DNA of 32,671 bases, from positions 1 through 32,671 of the forward strand of contig JAEEHO010000324.1 in assembly GCA_016280845.1 (NCBI GenBank), in the 5' to 3' direction. This stretch comes from Paludibacteraceae bacterium (GTDB lineage Bacteria > Bacteroidota > Bacteroidia > Bacteroidales > Paludibacteraceae). The notes beneath the pieces were generated by a model. That model ran no database searches, was not told the DNA's origin, and saw nothing but the letters and a program-made list of their open reading frames with translations. The first letter of the stretch is position 1. Each line of letters opens with the position of its first letter. The position numbers and the translations under genes are program-made. Shown piece after piece: positions 1 to 10,900 of this stretch.

Positions 1-2
1 CA

Positions 3-692
3 TATGGCTACTGGGAAATCTATGGAAGTGATTCTACTGTCATGGTAGATCTGTCCAACGCAGGTAAAATTGATCATGTAGCAGGTGAGTATGCTATCTC
101 GGCACTCGACCCTGAGTATTCTTACATCAAGACCCAAACTGACTCGATTTGGTTCCTTCAAGGTAGCATTACTTTGACCGTTGAAGACGGTGGTAAGAAA
201 GTAATTGCTAAGGGTGAGGTCCTTGGTTCTGATAGCTTGACCTACAAGCTGAATATTGTTTACACTGAGCCGACTGCGCAGAAGACCAAGAATGTTAATA
301 TCCCTGATGCAATCTACGAGGGATCCTACGCTGATTATGGATTGTACGGTGTTTATGGTAAATCAGCAGATGATATCTTAGTTCAGTTGTTTATCTGGGG
401 TGAGGAGTTCGACGGAACATTCACCGAAGATGACCTTGATGATATGGTATTCGGTAGCGGTATTTTGGATGGTGAAGAGATGGTTGAAATCTATGCTGCT
501 GCAATAGAGGTTGAACCGGCTGCAGGTGGATCCTATGGCGTATCCGGAACTATCCTTGGTTACAACAACACACAGTACAATCTTAGTATGACTGCTACTC
601 CAAAAGCTGGTGCATCCAAGCCGGCTAAGGTTGCTAAGGCATCGGCAAAAAGCATCAAATTCGCTGAACCAAGAAAAAAGATCAGCAAGTAA
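3..692 (+). CDS. Putative surface lipoprotein paralog 1, 5' end outside window
   Basis: Open frame continues upstream of the listed ATG at 42 (YGYWEIYGSDSTVMVDLSNAGKIDHVAGEY...) and aligns with the next gene (YGFWELNAADTTYAVKLRNSGKLINVVAGEY...). Confidence 0.75.
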   Translation, partial: YGYWEIYGSDSTVMVDLSNAGKIDHVAGEYAISALDPEYSYIKTQTDSIWFLQGSITLTVEDGGKKVIAKGEVLGSDSLTYKLNIVYTEPTAQKTKNVNIPDAIYEGSYADYGLYGVYGKSADDILVQLFIWGEEFDGTFTEDDLDDMVFGSGILDGEEMVEIYAAAIEVEPAAGGSYGVSGTILGYNNTQYNLSMTATPKAGASKPAKVAKASAKSIKFAEPRKKISK

Positions 693-719
693 TCAACTTG
701 ATGTGATATTCTAAAAGGG

Positions 720-744
720 GCTGCCAATCGGCAGCTTCTTTTTT
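720..744 (+). terminator. Rho-independent terminator
   Basis: GCTGCC-AATC-GGCAGC followed by TTCTTTTTTG. Confidence 0.7.
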
Positions 745-754
745 GTGGAAAAGA

Positions 755-786
755 TTTGCACATCTCAAAAAAATATATTACCTTTG
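755..786 (+). promoter_or_regulatory. Bacteroidetes-type promoter of lipoprotein paralog 2
   Basis: TTTG (755-758), 20-nt spacer, TAccTTTG (779-786). Confidence 0.75.
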
Positions 787-818
787 CACCCATTTTTACA
801 TCACACATTACTACAACA

Positions 819-1616
819 ATGAAAAAGATTATTTCTTTTGTGGCTGTTGCCGCTATTGCGCTTGGCTTCGCATCGTGCAAACCGGAAGTGGACAACACTA
901 TCGACGTTACCATCTCCACACTTGGTACAAGCAAAAATGTAACCTTTTGGGATGGAACAGTGAAACCATCCAAGTATGGTTTCTGGGAACTCAATGCCGC
1001 AGATACTACTTATGCCGTTAAGTTGCGCAATTCCGGAAAACTTATTAATGTAGTGGCTGGAGAGTATGATGTAGCGAAACTGGATGACGAAAACTCGTAT
1101 ATTCTCAAATTGGCTGATTCGACCAAGATTCATTTTACTTCCGGTAAGATCACAGTCATCGAAGATGACGGCGGAGACAGGGTTATCGCTAAGGGCAAGG
1201 TTATCGGTTCGGATAACAATGCTTACAATCTGAGAATTGTGTTCCAGGCACCTTATGCTTTTGAGACCAAGGAGATTACGGCTTAAAATGCTATTGTTGA
1301 CGAGAGCATGGCTTCTGCCTACAAACTTTTCGGTGTCTATGGCGGAACATCTGATGCAAAGTATTATACACAGCTTTACTGGTATGGTGATACTATCACC
1401 GGCACATACTATCGTTGTGATCTGGAAGAACAGTTCTGCGGTATCAACGAGTTGGACGGTGATATCAGTTTGGACGGCTCTGATATCTATAGTGCCAATC
1501 TTTCGGTGCAAGTAGATTCAAGTAAAGTTTATTACACAATTGTTGGAAGTGTATTATGCTATAACAATACGCTCTACAAGATCGATATGAAGGCTCTGAG
1601 AGCTCCGAGACCATGA
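819..1616 (+). pseudogene. Surface lipoprotein paralog 2, interrupted by in-frame TAA at 1284-1286
   Basis: Lipobox-like start MKKIISFVAVAAIALGFASC at 819. ORFs 756..1286 and 1308..1616 are in the same frame, separated by one TAA, and together align with the full length of paralog 1 (LFGVYG..., GSVLCYNNTLYKIDM versus GTILGYNNTQYNLSM). Confidence 0.75.
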
Positions 1617-1670
1617 CCTGTAAAAGAGGAAGTAATTAAGTAATATTCGGACGGAATTTTGTATCTTTCC

Positions 1671-1708
1671 AAAAGAGAGGTTGTCGCGCGATTGACAACC
1701 TCTCTTTT
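1671..1708 (+). terminator. Strong hairpin terminator
   Basis: Perfect 15-bp stem AAAAGAGAGGTTGTC / GACAACCTCTCTTTT. Confidence 0.8.
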
Positions 1709-1895
1709 ATGTGTAGAGCAATAGAACATCGACCTGTTGAAAACTCACAAAAAGAACAATTGTATTCTGTTGATAACTTTTTATTTTGGAAAACTTTTTG
1801 TATTCTCAAAAATCATAAAACACACATAATGAGATGGATATATTTTTGTTTTGGATAACTTTTAAAAATTGATTGCAAATTTTCTTGTCAAAAAG

Positions 1896-1927
1896 TTTGC
1901 ACAATTAAAAAAAATGCATTACCTTTG
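1896..1927 (+). promoter_or_regulatory. Promoter of nrdDG
   Basis: TTTG (1896-1899), N20, TAccTTTG (1920-1927). Confidence 0.75.
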
Positions 1928-2128
1928 CACTCGATTTCCCGAGTTATCGAAATACCAACTTACTCTCGGATTTTATCGAGTCGTTATCGTCCCGTTATCC
2001 TCTCGTATTTGTCTCGTGAGTAAGTGATCAGAAATGCAGAAGCAGTCTAAAAAATGCGTTAGTTGTTCTTCTGCACGGAAATCGTGTTGTTTATATTGAG
2101 GTAAGAAAATTTTTATAACAAATATATT

Positions 2129-4234
2129 ATGGAAACATACATCATCAAGCGCGATGGCAAAAAGGAGTTATTCGCCATCGACAAGATCAAAAATGCCATT
2201 TCCAAGGCGTTCTTGGCAGTAGGAGCATTTGCAACAGAGGAAACTCTGACAAACGTTCTTTCGCATTTGCGAGTTAACGGCGAGACTTCCGTAGAGGAGA
2301 TTCAAAACCAAGTGGAGGTTGCTTTGATGACCGAAGGATACTATCAGGTGGCAAAGGCGTATATGATATATCGCTATCAGCACACAGAGGATCGTGATAC
2401 CCAACGTCGTTTGGATTTCATGATGAACTATGTGCAGGCCAGCAATGCGGCAGAAGGTAGTAAATTCGACGCAAACGCAAACGTAGAGCATAAGAATATT
2501 GCTACGTTGATTGGAGAGTTGCCTAAGCAGGGCTTTATCCGTCTGAACCGCCGTCTGCTGACCGAGCGTATCAAGACTATGTTCGGCAAAGAGCTGGCAG
2601 ATCGCTATATGCAATTGCTTACCCAGCACTTCATCTATAAGAACGATGAGACCAACTTGGCAAACTATTGTGCATCTATTACGATGTATCCGTGGCTGAT
2701 TGGCGGAACCAAATCTATCGGTGGTAACGCAACTCCTCCTCACAACCTGAAGTCGTTCTGCGGCGGATTTATCAACATGGTGTTCATGGTTTCGTCCATG
2801 CTCTCAGGTGCGTGCGCTACGCCCGAGTTCCTTATGTATATGAACTATTTCATTGAATTGGAGTTCGGTCCTGATTACTACAAACGTGCTGACGAGGTGG
2901 TAGATATGAGTCTGAAACGTCGTACTATCGACAAGATTATCACCGATTGTTTCCAACAAGTTGTATACAGCCTCAATCAACCGTCAGGTGCACGTAACTT
3001 CCAGTCGGTATTCTGGAATATCAGCTACTATGACCGCTATTATTTCGAGTCGTTGTTCGGCAACTTCTATTTCCCGAACGGAGAACAGCCGCACTGGGAT
3101 AGCCTCGACTGGTTGCAGCGCCGTTTCATGCGTTGGTTCAACGACGAGCGTACCCGTTGCGTTTTGACTTTCCCGGTTGAGACCATGGCTCTGCTCGCTG
3201 AGAACGGCGATGTCAAGGACAAAGAGTACGGCGATTTCACCGCAGAAATGTATGCTGCCGGACATTCGTTCTTTACCTATATCTCGGACAACGCAGACTC
3301 ACTCTCCAGTTGCTGCCGTCTGCGCAATGAGATTACCGACAACGGCTTCAGTTACACACTGGGTGCCGGTGGTGTATCTACCGGTTCTAAATCCGTGCTG
3401 ACCATCAACCTGAACCGTGCTATCCAATACGCTGTGCGCAACAATATTCCGTATCAGTCGTACGTAGAAGATATTGTTGACCTGATGCACAAAGTGCAGT
3501 TGGCTTACAACGAGAACCTGAAGAACCTGCAAGAGAAAGGTATGTTGCCACTGTTCGATGCCGGATATATCAACATTGGCCGTCAGTACCTCACCATCGG
3601 TGTTAACGGTTTGGTTGAGGCTGCTGAATTCCTCGGTATTGAGATCAAAGACTCGCCTGAATATGCCCACTTTGTTCAAGAAGTGCTGGGTATCATCGAG
3701 AAGAAGAACAAACAGTTCCGTACTAAGGATGTGATGTTCAACTGCGAAATGATTCCTGCAGAGAACGTAGGTGTAAAACACGCCAAGTGGGATAAGGAAG
3801 ACGGATATATTGTTCCGCGCGACTGCTACAACAGCTATTTCTACAAAGTAGAAGATACAACCATCAATGTGCTTGATCGCTTCCGTCTGCACGGCAAGCA
3901 GTATATCGAGCACCTCACCGGTGGATCGGCACTACACTGCAACCTGGAGGAGCATTTGTCCAAGGAGCAGTACCGTCAGTTGCTGCGTGTTGCTGCTCAG
4001 GAGGGATGTAACTACTTCACTTTCAATATCCCGAACACAATATGCAACGACTGCGGTCATATTGACAAACGTTATCTAAAGGAGTGCCCGCATTGCCACT
4101 CTAAGAATGTGGACTACCTGACACGTGTCATCGGTTATATGAAGCGTGTAAGCAACTTCTCTGAGGCTCGTCAGAAAGAAGCAGCACAACGCTACTATGC
4201 AGAACCGTCCAAAGCGCCGAAATGCTCAAAATAG
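2129..4234 (+). CDS. nrdD: Anaerobic (class III) ribonucleoside-triphosphate reductase
   Basis: N-terminal ATP-cone (YIIKRDGKKELFAIDKIKNAISKAF), SSCCRLR active-site segment, C-terminal Zn site CNDCG...CPHCHS, glycyl-radical region RVIGYMKRVSNFSEARQKEA, adjacent nrdG. Confidence 0.96.
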   Translation: METYIIKRDGKKELFAIDKIKNAISKAFLAVGAFATEETLTNVLSHLRVNGETSVEEIQNQVEVALMTEGYYQVAKAYMIYRYQHTEDRDTQRRLDFMMNYVQASNAAEGSKFDANANVEHKNIATLIGELPKQGFIRLNRRLLTERIKTMFGKELADRYMQLLTQHFIYKNDETNLANYCASITMYPWLIGGTKSIGGNATPPHNLKSFCGGFINMVFMVSSMLSGACATPEFLMYMNYFIELEFGPDYYKRADEVVDMSLKRRTIDKIITDCFQQVVYSLNQPSGARNFQSVFWNISYYDRYYFESLFGNFYFPNGEQPHWDSLDWLQRRFMRWFNDERTRCVLTFPVETMALLAENGDVKDKEYGDFTAEMYAAGHSFFTYISDNADSLSSCCRLRNEITDNGFSYTLGAGGVSTGSKSVLTINLNRAIQYAVRNNIPYQSYVEDIVDLMHKVQLAYNENLKNLQEKGMLPLFDAGYINIGRQYLTIGVNGLVEAAEFLGIEIKDSPEYAHFVQEVLGIIEKKNKQFRTKDVMFNCEMIPAENVGVKHAKWDKEDGYIVPRDCYNSYFYKVEDTTINVLDRFRLHGKQYIEHLTGGSALHCNLEEHLSKEQYRQLLRVAAQEGCNYFTFNIPNTICNDCGHIDKRYLKECPHCHSKNVDYLTRVIGYMKRVSNFSEARQKEAAQRYYAEPSKAPKCSK

Positions 4235-4692
4235 CATCGTTTGATATCGTTTTTCAAGAGATTCCCGGAGAGGTGACGCTTGCGCTCAACCTCTCCGGTT
4301 GTCCTTGTCACTGCAAGGGTTGCCATAGCCCGCATTTATGGGAAGATATAGGTGAACCGTTGACTACAGAACTGCTGGATGGTTTGCTTGACCGATACGG
4401 CAGCCAGATAACATGTGTTTGTTTCATGGGCGGAGATCAAGCTCCCGAAGAGGTTTCCCAATGGGCTAAGCGTGTTCACCAATTATCCTTCCGTTCGTCG
4501 CCGCTGCGCACAGCATGGTACTCCGGACGAATGAATATGCCCGAATCAGGAGCTTTTGATTATGTCAAACTAGGACCGTACGTAGAAGCACTTGGTGGCT
4601 TGAAAAGCGAAAAAACCAACCAGCGTCTCTACAAACGAGTAGGGAATGAGTGGCAGGATATTACTTCTTCTTTTTGGAAGAAAACGCTATAA
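4222..4692 (+). CDS. nrdG: Anaerobic ribonucleoside-triphosphate reductase activating protein (radical SAM)
   Basis: Radical SAM motif CPCHCKGC (CxxxCxxC); overlaps the nrdD 3' end by 13 nt; short NrdG-like length. Confidence 0.93.
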   Translation: MLKIASFDIVFQEIPGEVTLALNLSGCPCHCKGCHSPHLWEDIGEPLTTELLDGLLDRYGSQITCVCFMGGDQAPEEVSQWAKRVHQLSFRSSPLRTAWYSGRMNMPESGAFDYVKLGPYVEALGGLKSEKTNQRLYKRVGNEWQDITSSFWKKTL

Positions 4693-4715
4693 TCACAATC
4701 TTTTAATATTGGAAC

Positions 4716-4752
4716 ACAATAAACCCCGCGAATTGCTCGCGGGGCTTATTGT
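4716..4752. terminator. Bidirectional terminator between convergent nrdG and the giant gene
   Basis: ACAATAAACCCCGCGA / TCGCGGGGCTTATTGT stem (one mismatch) with A/T-rich flanks. Confidence 0.75.
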
Positions 4753-4754
4753 TG

Positions 4755-4985
4755 TTAGTAGATCAGCACTTTGTGACTTGATACTTTTTCACCCTGACGT
4801 GCTCGTATGAAGTATATTCCACAAACGAGTGGTAGTGTAACTTTTGTCTCGCCTTCTTCGAATGTGCCGGTTGAGATGAACTTTCCTGTAGATGAATAGA
4901 GCTCATATTCACCTTGAATCAATGCATCAATGGTAACTACAGGCATATGTCTTGGCGCTTGAGTCGGATAGACAATAATCGGGTT
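4755..4985 (-). other. T9SS-type C-terminal sorting domain (subregion of the giant CDS)
   Basis: YELYSSTGKFISTG...LPLVCGIYFIRARQGEKVSSHKVLIY pattern. Confidence 0.8.
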
Positions 4986-7900
4986 CACGTAAACATCCGG
5001 ATTTGGGTCAACGATAGTGAGCGGGCAACTCGGGATGAAGTAGTTTTCTCCGGCGCGCATAGCCTTCATAACGACTTGGTCGCCTGCATGCAGTTGTTTG
5101 CTATACAGATAGCCGGCTCCGTTATTTGGTTGCAGCACATCGTTCACATACCATTCTGTTTGTGCGAACTCGTAACCTCCGTTATAATCAGCCTTGAGCG
5201 GAGCGACTACATCACCCCAGTTTTGCTCAATAATCCAACTCGGGTACTTGACAAGCACGCGGATACTATCGGAGCGACTGAGACCGCAAACGCCATTATC
5301 GAGTACAAGACGCATGGTATAGTAGTCCGGACGAACATAATACGGATGGTTCTGGTAAACGACACTTGCGAACTGCGGCAAATCAACGTGAACAAGCATG
5401 TCTTCCTTGAATGCCTCATTGATGACATCCTCAAATCCTTCTCGTTTAGCAAGAGCATCAAAGTAGATGCTGTAATGTGTCGGCCGTTGTCCTGCGTACT
5501 CGAAGGATATGTCAAAGCCGTCGCCGTCTGCGCATGCATCGCTAGCGCGAGCCGAAGTGATCGTAGTCGGGTGGGCAATACTCAGTTGCAGCGAATAGAT
5601 AGCCGATATGTTAGCCTCGAGTTGGCGTACTGTATCGGTATAATATCCTTCGGTGTCATATACATTGCCACGCCAGGTGTAAGCCTGTCCTTCGCAGATA
5701 ATCACTTCCTCTGTAGCCGGGCGTTGGGTCTCTACTACATTCAGGCGTAGCGTGTATGTGCTGTCGCAATCGAGGTGCGTAGGCCATGTGCGATCGTATG
5801 TACCGGCAGAAGTATACGTGCGGCCCATCCATGTGTACGACTCATAGTCCGTGATCGTAGCATCCTGAATGAAATGGTACGACGGATTGACTGTCAAATC
5901 GAGGTGTAGGATACTATCGCAACCTTCTTTTGTCTTGAGCGTGAAGTCATAGTGTCCGCCGCGTGTGATGGACCTGCCGGCAAAGACAGCAGTATCACCA
6001 TCGCAGATAGTCATGCGTTCGGTTGGTAGATCATATGCCGGTGAATCATATATCTCTACTCGGTAGAGACTATCCATCGCTCCGCTCACCTTAGAGCGAC
6101 GCGGGAAGGTATACAAACCGGCCTGCGTGATTACTTCACCGTCAATCTTAATCTCCGAACCCGGACACAACGGCATCGGGTACCATGGCGACAAGTGCTT
6201 AGCTATCACAATCTGGAAGCGAACGATACTATCGCAACCATATTGGTTCCTCAGCGAATCAACATAGACGGTGTCTCCCTTCGGATACATTTGCCCATCA
6301 CGGAAATATGGCAACTCGTCAGATGAGATATATGCTGTCGGAGCAATTGTGACTGATGCCGGGCGGTTGGAAACATCAATGGTGTAAATTGTATCACCAT
6401 GCTCTGTAGGATGTTCGTAGTGTCCTGCGCCTACTAATCTTCCGAAGAAATCGTAGTAACTACCGCGGCAAATCTCCACATTCTGATGTATTTCAGTCAC
6501 ACGTTTTGAGTTGACAACAATCTGATAGATACTATCACAACCGTGGATTGATATCAGCGTGTCGTAATACGTACCCGGTTGAGAGATATCAATGCCATGT
6601 ATCTTGGTCTCGTAACCAGGCACAATCTCCTGTTTCTCCTTGATGAAGTACGAATCGTGAACATTCACACGGATGTGGTAAACACTATCAAATCCGTAGC
6701 GAGTGGTCAAGAGACTATCGGTGTACAAACCGGATTTGGAGATCTCCTTACCATGCCAATGGATAGTATCCGGCTTACATAGATCAACGGAGTCGAAGAA
6801 GAAGTATGACGGATGTACCACCAGGTGGAGGTAATGTATACTGTCGCATCCAAACTTAGTGGTGTCTGAGTATACATAGTCGCCACCCTTCTTGAGTATA
6901 CGGCCATTGAAGTCAAAGGTCTGCTTATCGGATATGTGTACCGTGTCCTCGCGAGAGAATGTCGGATGAACACGAATGATATATCGTATGATAGAGTCGC
7001 AACCCAACAACGAAGGAATCGTATCAGCGAAGATGGTATCTTTGCGGTACTCTCGACCTTTGTACAAGTAGGTGTTTCCTTGACACAAGTTGATTACTCG
7101 TTCGTCACGTTTGGTCGGATGAACAATCAGGTGCAAAGTGGTGACTACGTGTGACGAGTCAGTCCATGTTGTACGCAGATCGTAGTCTCCCGTTTCGTTG
7201 TACGGTATACCGTGCCATATGTACGGCAGCTCATTGTCGCATATGATGGCGGTCGTGTCGCGATGTACCTCTCTGAGAACAGACAGGACGAGTTCGTGTG
7301 TATTGTAGCAATGGTTGCCGTTATCCACTCTGTGCGTGTACGTACCCGCGGTCTTGTAGTAGGTGCCGTAGAAGAGTATTGAGTCTCCTTCGAAGATAGT
7401 CTTTTGTTCACGCTGGAAGGATACCGGAATAATGGTGAGGTTGAGTTTGACAATACTGTCGCAACCATTAGCCGCAACCAGAGTATCGCGATATTCGCCT
7501 TGTATATTCAGGTTCTGTCCCTTGAATTGGTAGAATCCGTCGCTACAGATTGTGCGTGAAATAGTTGTATCCTTCGGTTGGTTGACAATCAGTTTCATGC
7601 CATAGTACATGCGCACGCCGTTGACATAGGTAGTGTCATTGCGATAGATACCGGCAGAGTATAGTGGCGTAACCATTCCATTCCACTTGTTAACCCATTG
7701 ATATGGCAGGTCATACGAGCAAACCGTAACCGTGGTATCCACAGCCGGATGAACAATCACTTTGAGGACCGTAGTGCTATCGCAACCGGAAGGAGTCTGA
7801 CCTTTCTGTGTGTAGATAGTATCTTCCGTAAAGATTTGACCATACAGACTCAAGGTTTGGCCTTCGATGATGTGCTCCTCGCGGTAATGGTAGTATGGTT

Positions 7901-10900
7901 TGTTAACTTTCAGAATCAGGGTGATGATTGAGTCACAACCCTTATCCGTCGTCAATGTGTCTCGGTATGTACCGGCAACCTTCAGATCTTGACCTGCAAA
8001 GGTGTAGAAGTTACGGTCGCTCTCGCATATACTATCATAGATAGTAGTGAAGACAGGCTCGTTAATAACAAGTTTCAAACCGTAGAACATACGTTCGCCG
8101 TTGACATAAGTTGTGTCGTTGCGGTATATGCCGGCAGCGCGGAGTTCGTTGACTTGTCCATTCCACTTGTTAACCCAACGATATGGCAGATCGTATGAGC
8201 AAACTGAAACTATTGTATCCACAGCCGGATGAACGATCACTTTGAGAACCGTAGTACTATCGCAACCCGAAGGAGTCTGACCCTTGTGAGTAATGATAGT
8301 GTCGCGGGTGATGAGTTCTCCGTTATAGCTGAAGTTTTGACCTTCCACTATATGCTCTTCGCGGTAGTTGTAGTACGGCTTGTTGACTGTCAGAATGAGC
8401 GTAACGATAGAGTCGCATCCGTTAGCAGCTACCAGCGTATCGCGGTAAGTACCGCCTACGGACAGATTCTCTCCATTGAAGGTGAAGAAGTTACCGTCCT
8501 TCTCGCATATACTATCGCGGATAATGGTATTCTTTACTTGCAGTACATTAACAACGCGTACGTAGGTGCTATCGTAGCCTTCTTTTGTTTGCAGGTGTTT
8601 GTAGTATGTGTCACTATTGTATATTCCCTCTTTGAATACCGCAGAATGATCTGCATTGTACCATGTGTATGGTGTCTCATTCGAGCAGATAGTAACAGTA
8701 TCGCGGAAGTAATATGTCGGGTGGATGCGCAAACTGAGGCTATCGATACTATCACAACCGGTAGTGGTAGTGAAATGATATGCATATTCTCCTGCAGCTT
8801 TCAATTGTTCGGAAGCAATCAGCGTACCGGCTTGCCAGTGTTCCCATGTATATGGTGTATCCACGTCGGCAATGTCAACCGATTGGTGACGATGGTATGT
8901 CGGGAATACATTAAGGCGCAACTCGATGATACTATCGCAACCGTATTGAACACTAGTCAGCGTATCGTAGTATATACCCTGGTTGGTCAGGAAGCGTGGT
9001 TGGTTGAGTTTGCTCAAACCGAAACGCAAAGAATCTCCCATACACAATGTGTCAACGATAGTGGTACGCAGAATCGGTAGCACGTCAATGTGACGCACGA
9101 GCGTGCTATCATATCCGTCATGAGTTTGCAGATGCTTGGTGTAGTCTCCACTGGTGTAGATATCCTTGATGCCTTCCCATTCGTATGGTGTTTGGTCTGC
9201 GCATATTGTTATCGTATCACGATACAGATATGTTTGATGAACGCGCAGGCTGAGGCTATCGATACTATCACAACCTGTTGATGCACTGAAGTGGTATGCA
9301 TATTCACCTGATGCATCGAGTTGCTGACTACCAATCAACACACCGTCTTGCCAGTGCTCCCATGTGTATGGTACTTCGCTGCTGGAGATATGCTTTGTAT
9401 CGTGGCGGCGATAAATCGGGAATGCATTGAGTCGCATCACAATTATCGAGTCGCATCCATTAGTCAAACGTGTCAGAGTGTCTTGGTAAACACCGGACTT
9501 TGACAAGAATCGCGGCATATGCATACGCGTCAGGCCGAAGCGTATCGAATCACCTTCGCATATATTCGAATCAAGATAAGTAACGGTGACCTCATTGTAG
9601 TGGACATACAGATCATAGATGCTATCTAATTTGATTCGTGTCTGCAGCGTGTCATAGTAGTGTATGTCTTGGTCTGCATCCGGAGCGGTGTAGGTCTGCT
9701 GATATCCGTCAGCCCAGTTGTGCTTCAGAGTAGATTTAGCAAGAGCACAAATGGTGATCGTATCGCAGAATACATGTGTTTGGTGAACCGATATGTGCAA
9801 ACTATCAACACTATCGCAACCATGGATGCTCGGCATCAGGAAACGATATTCTCCGGCAGCGCGAATGGTGTCGGTCGCATCCTTGAGTGTGCCATTCTCC
9901 CACCATGTATGTGTCCAATAATATGGTATCTCGCGGTCCGTAATCATTACCGACTTATGCGTTGCCGGAATGCGGTTGCGAACGTAGAGATGCAGGATCA
10001 AGATGCTGTCGCAGAGGTTTGTTCCTGGTACGGTGTCATAGTAGATACCGGCAGTATTGAGATAACGCTCTGTGGTAGTCGTTCCGTTGTGAATGTCAAA
10101 TCGCAGTGATGTGCCTTCACATATCGTGTCGTACAAATGAATGATCGGTATAAGACGAGTGGTGACATACAGATCATAAATGCTGTCACGACGGTCATGT
10201 GTCTTCAGCGAATCAATAACATGGAAAACAGAGTCGCGGCTGCCGGCATTGAATTCGCTGACATAACCGGTATTCCATCTGTATGTTAAGCGCTCCTTGT
10301 CTTTTGCGCATACATCTATTGAGTCGCGGAAGTAATATGCTGTGTCAACGAACAAATGCAGTGTATATGTCAGTCGGCACGGCTCACCCAATGTATTAAT
10401 CTCTTTGGCTGGACCGATAGAATCGTAAGCGCCCGTATAGTAACGCCATGCGCTGCCCCACCAGATAGAGTCGCCCATCAGGATATGTGCAGTTGTGTCT
10501 TTTTGTTCCGGATGAACAAACTTGATTGTCCAACGGGTGATACTATCGCACAGATAACCGCGGTCATTGTGCATATAACCATGTTGTACATCCATCCATG
10601 CCGAACTTGTTTGAACCGTGTCGTAATAGATGGTGTCCTTCTTTATCCACGTAGTCTTAGGCCAGAAGAGTTGTACCGAATCGCCTTCGCACAGGTAGTA
10701 TGTGGTATCTTTCGGTTGCTTCTGTCTCGGACGAACAATGATGTGGTGGTAGTAACTGCTGTCACAGTTATATACGATTGTGTCGCTGTGGTATTGTACA
10801 CCGTTCCATTTACCTTGCCATATGCCGGCGTACTGACCGCCATTTGCAGCGGCAAAGGTCGGGTTGACCAGATTACCCAATACAACAGGATTGTCCACTA

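Noticed and set aside
801-1511. Minus-strand 236-aa ORF
   Set aside because: Antisense to the lipoprotein paralog, which has a signal peptide, promoter and paralog support.
2168-3913. Minus-strand ORFs within nrdD
   Set aside because: Antisense to a well-supported nrdD.
2129-4692. Linking nrdDG to the giant gene as a functional system
   Set aside because: Convergent orientation with a bidirectional terminator between them; no evidence of a link.
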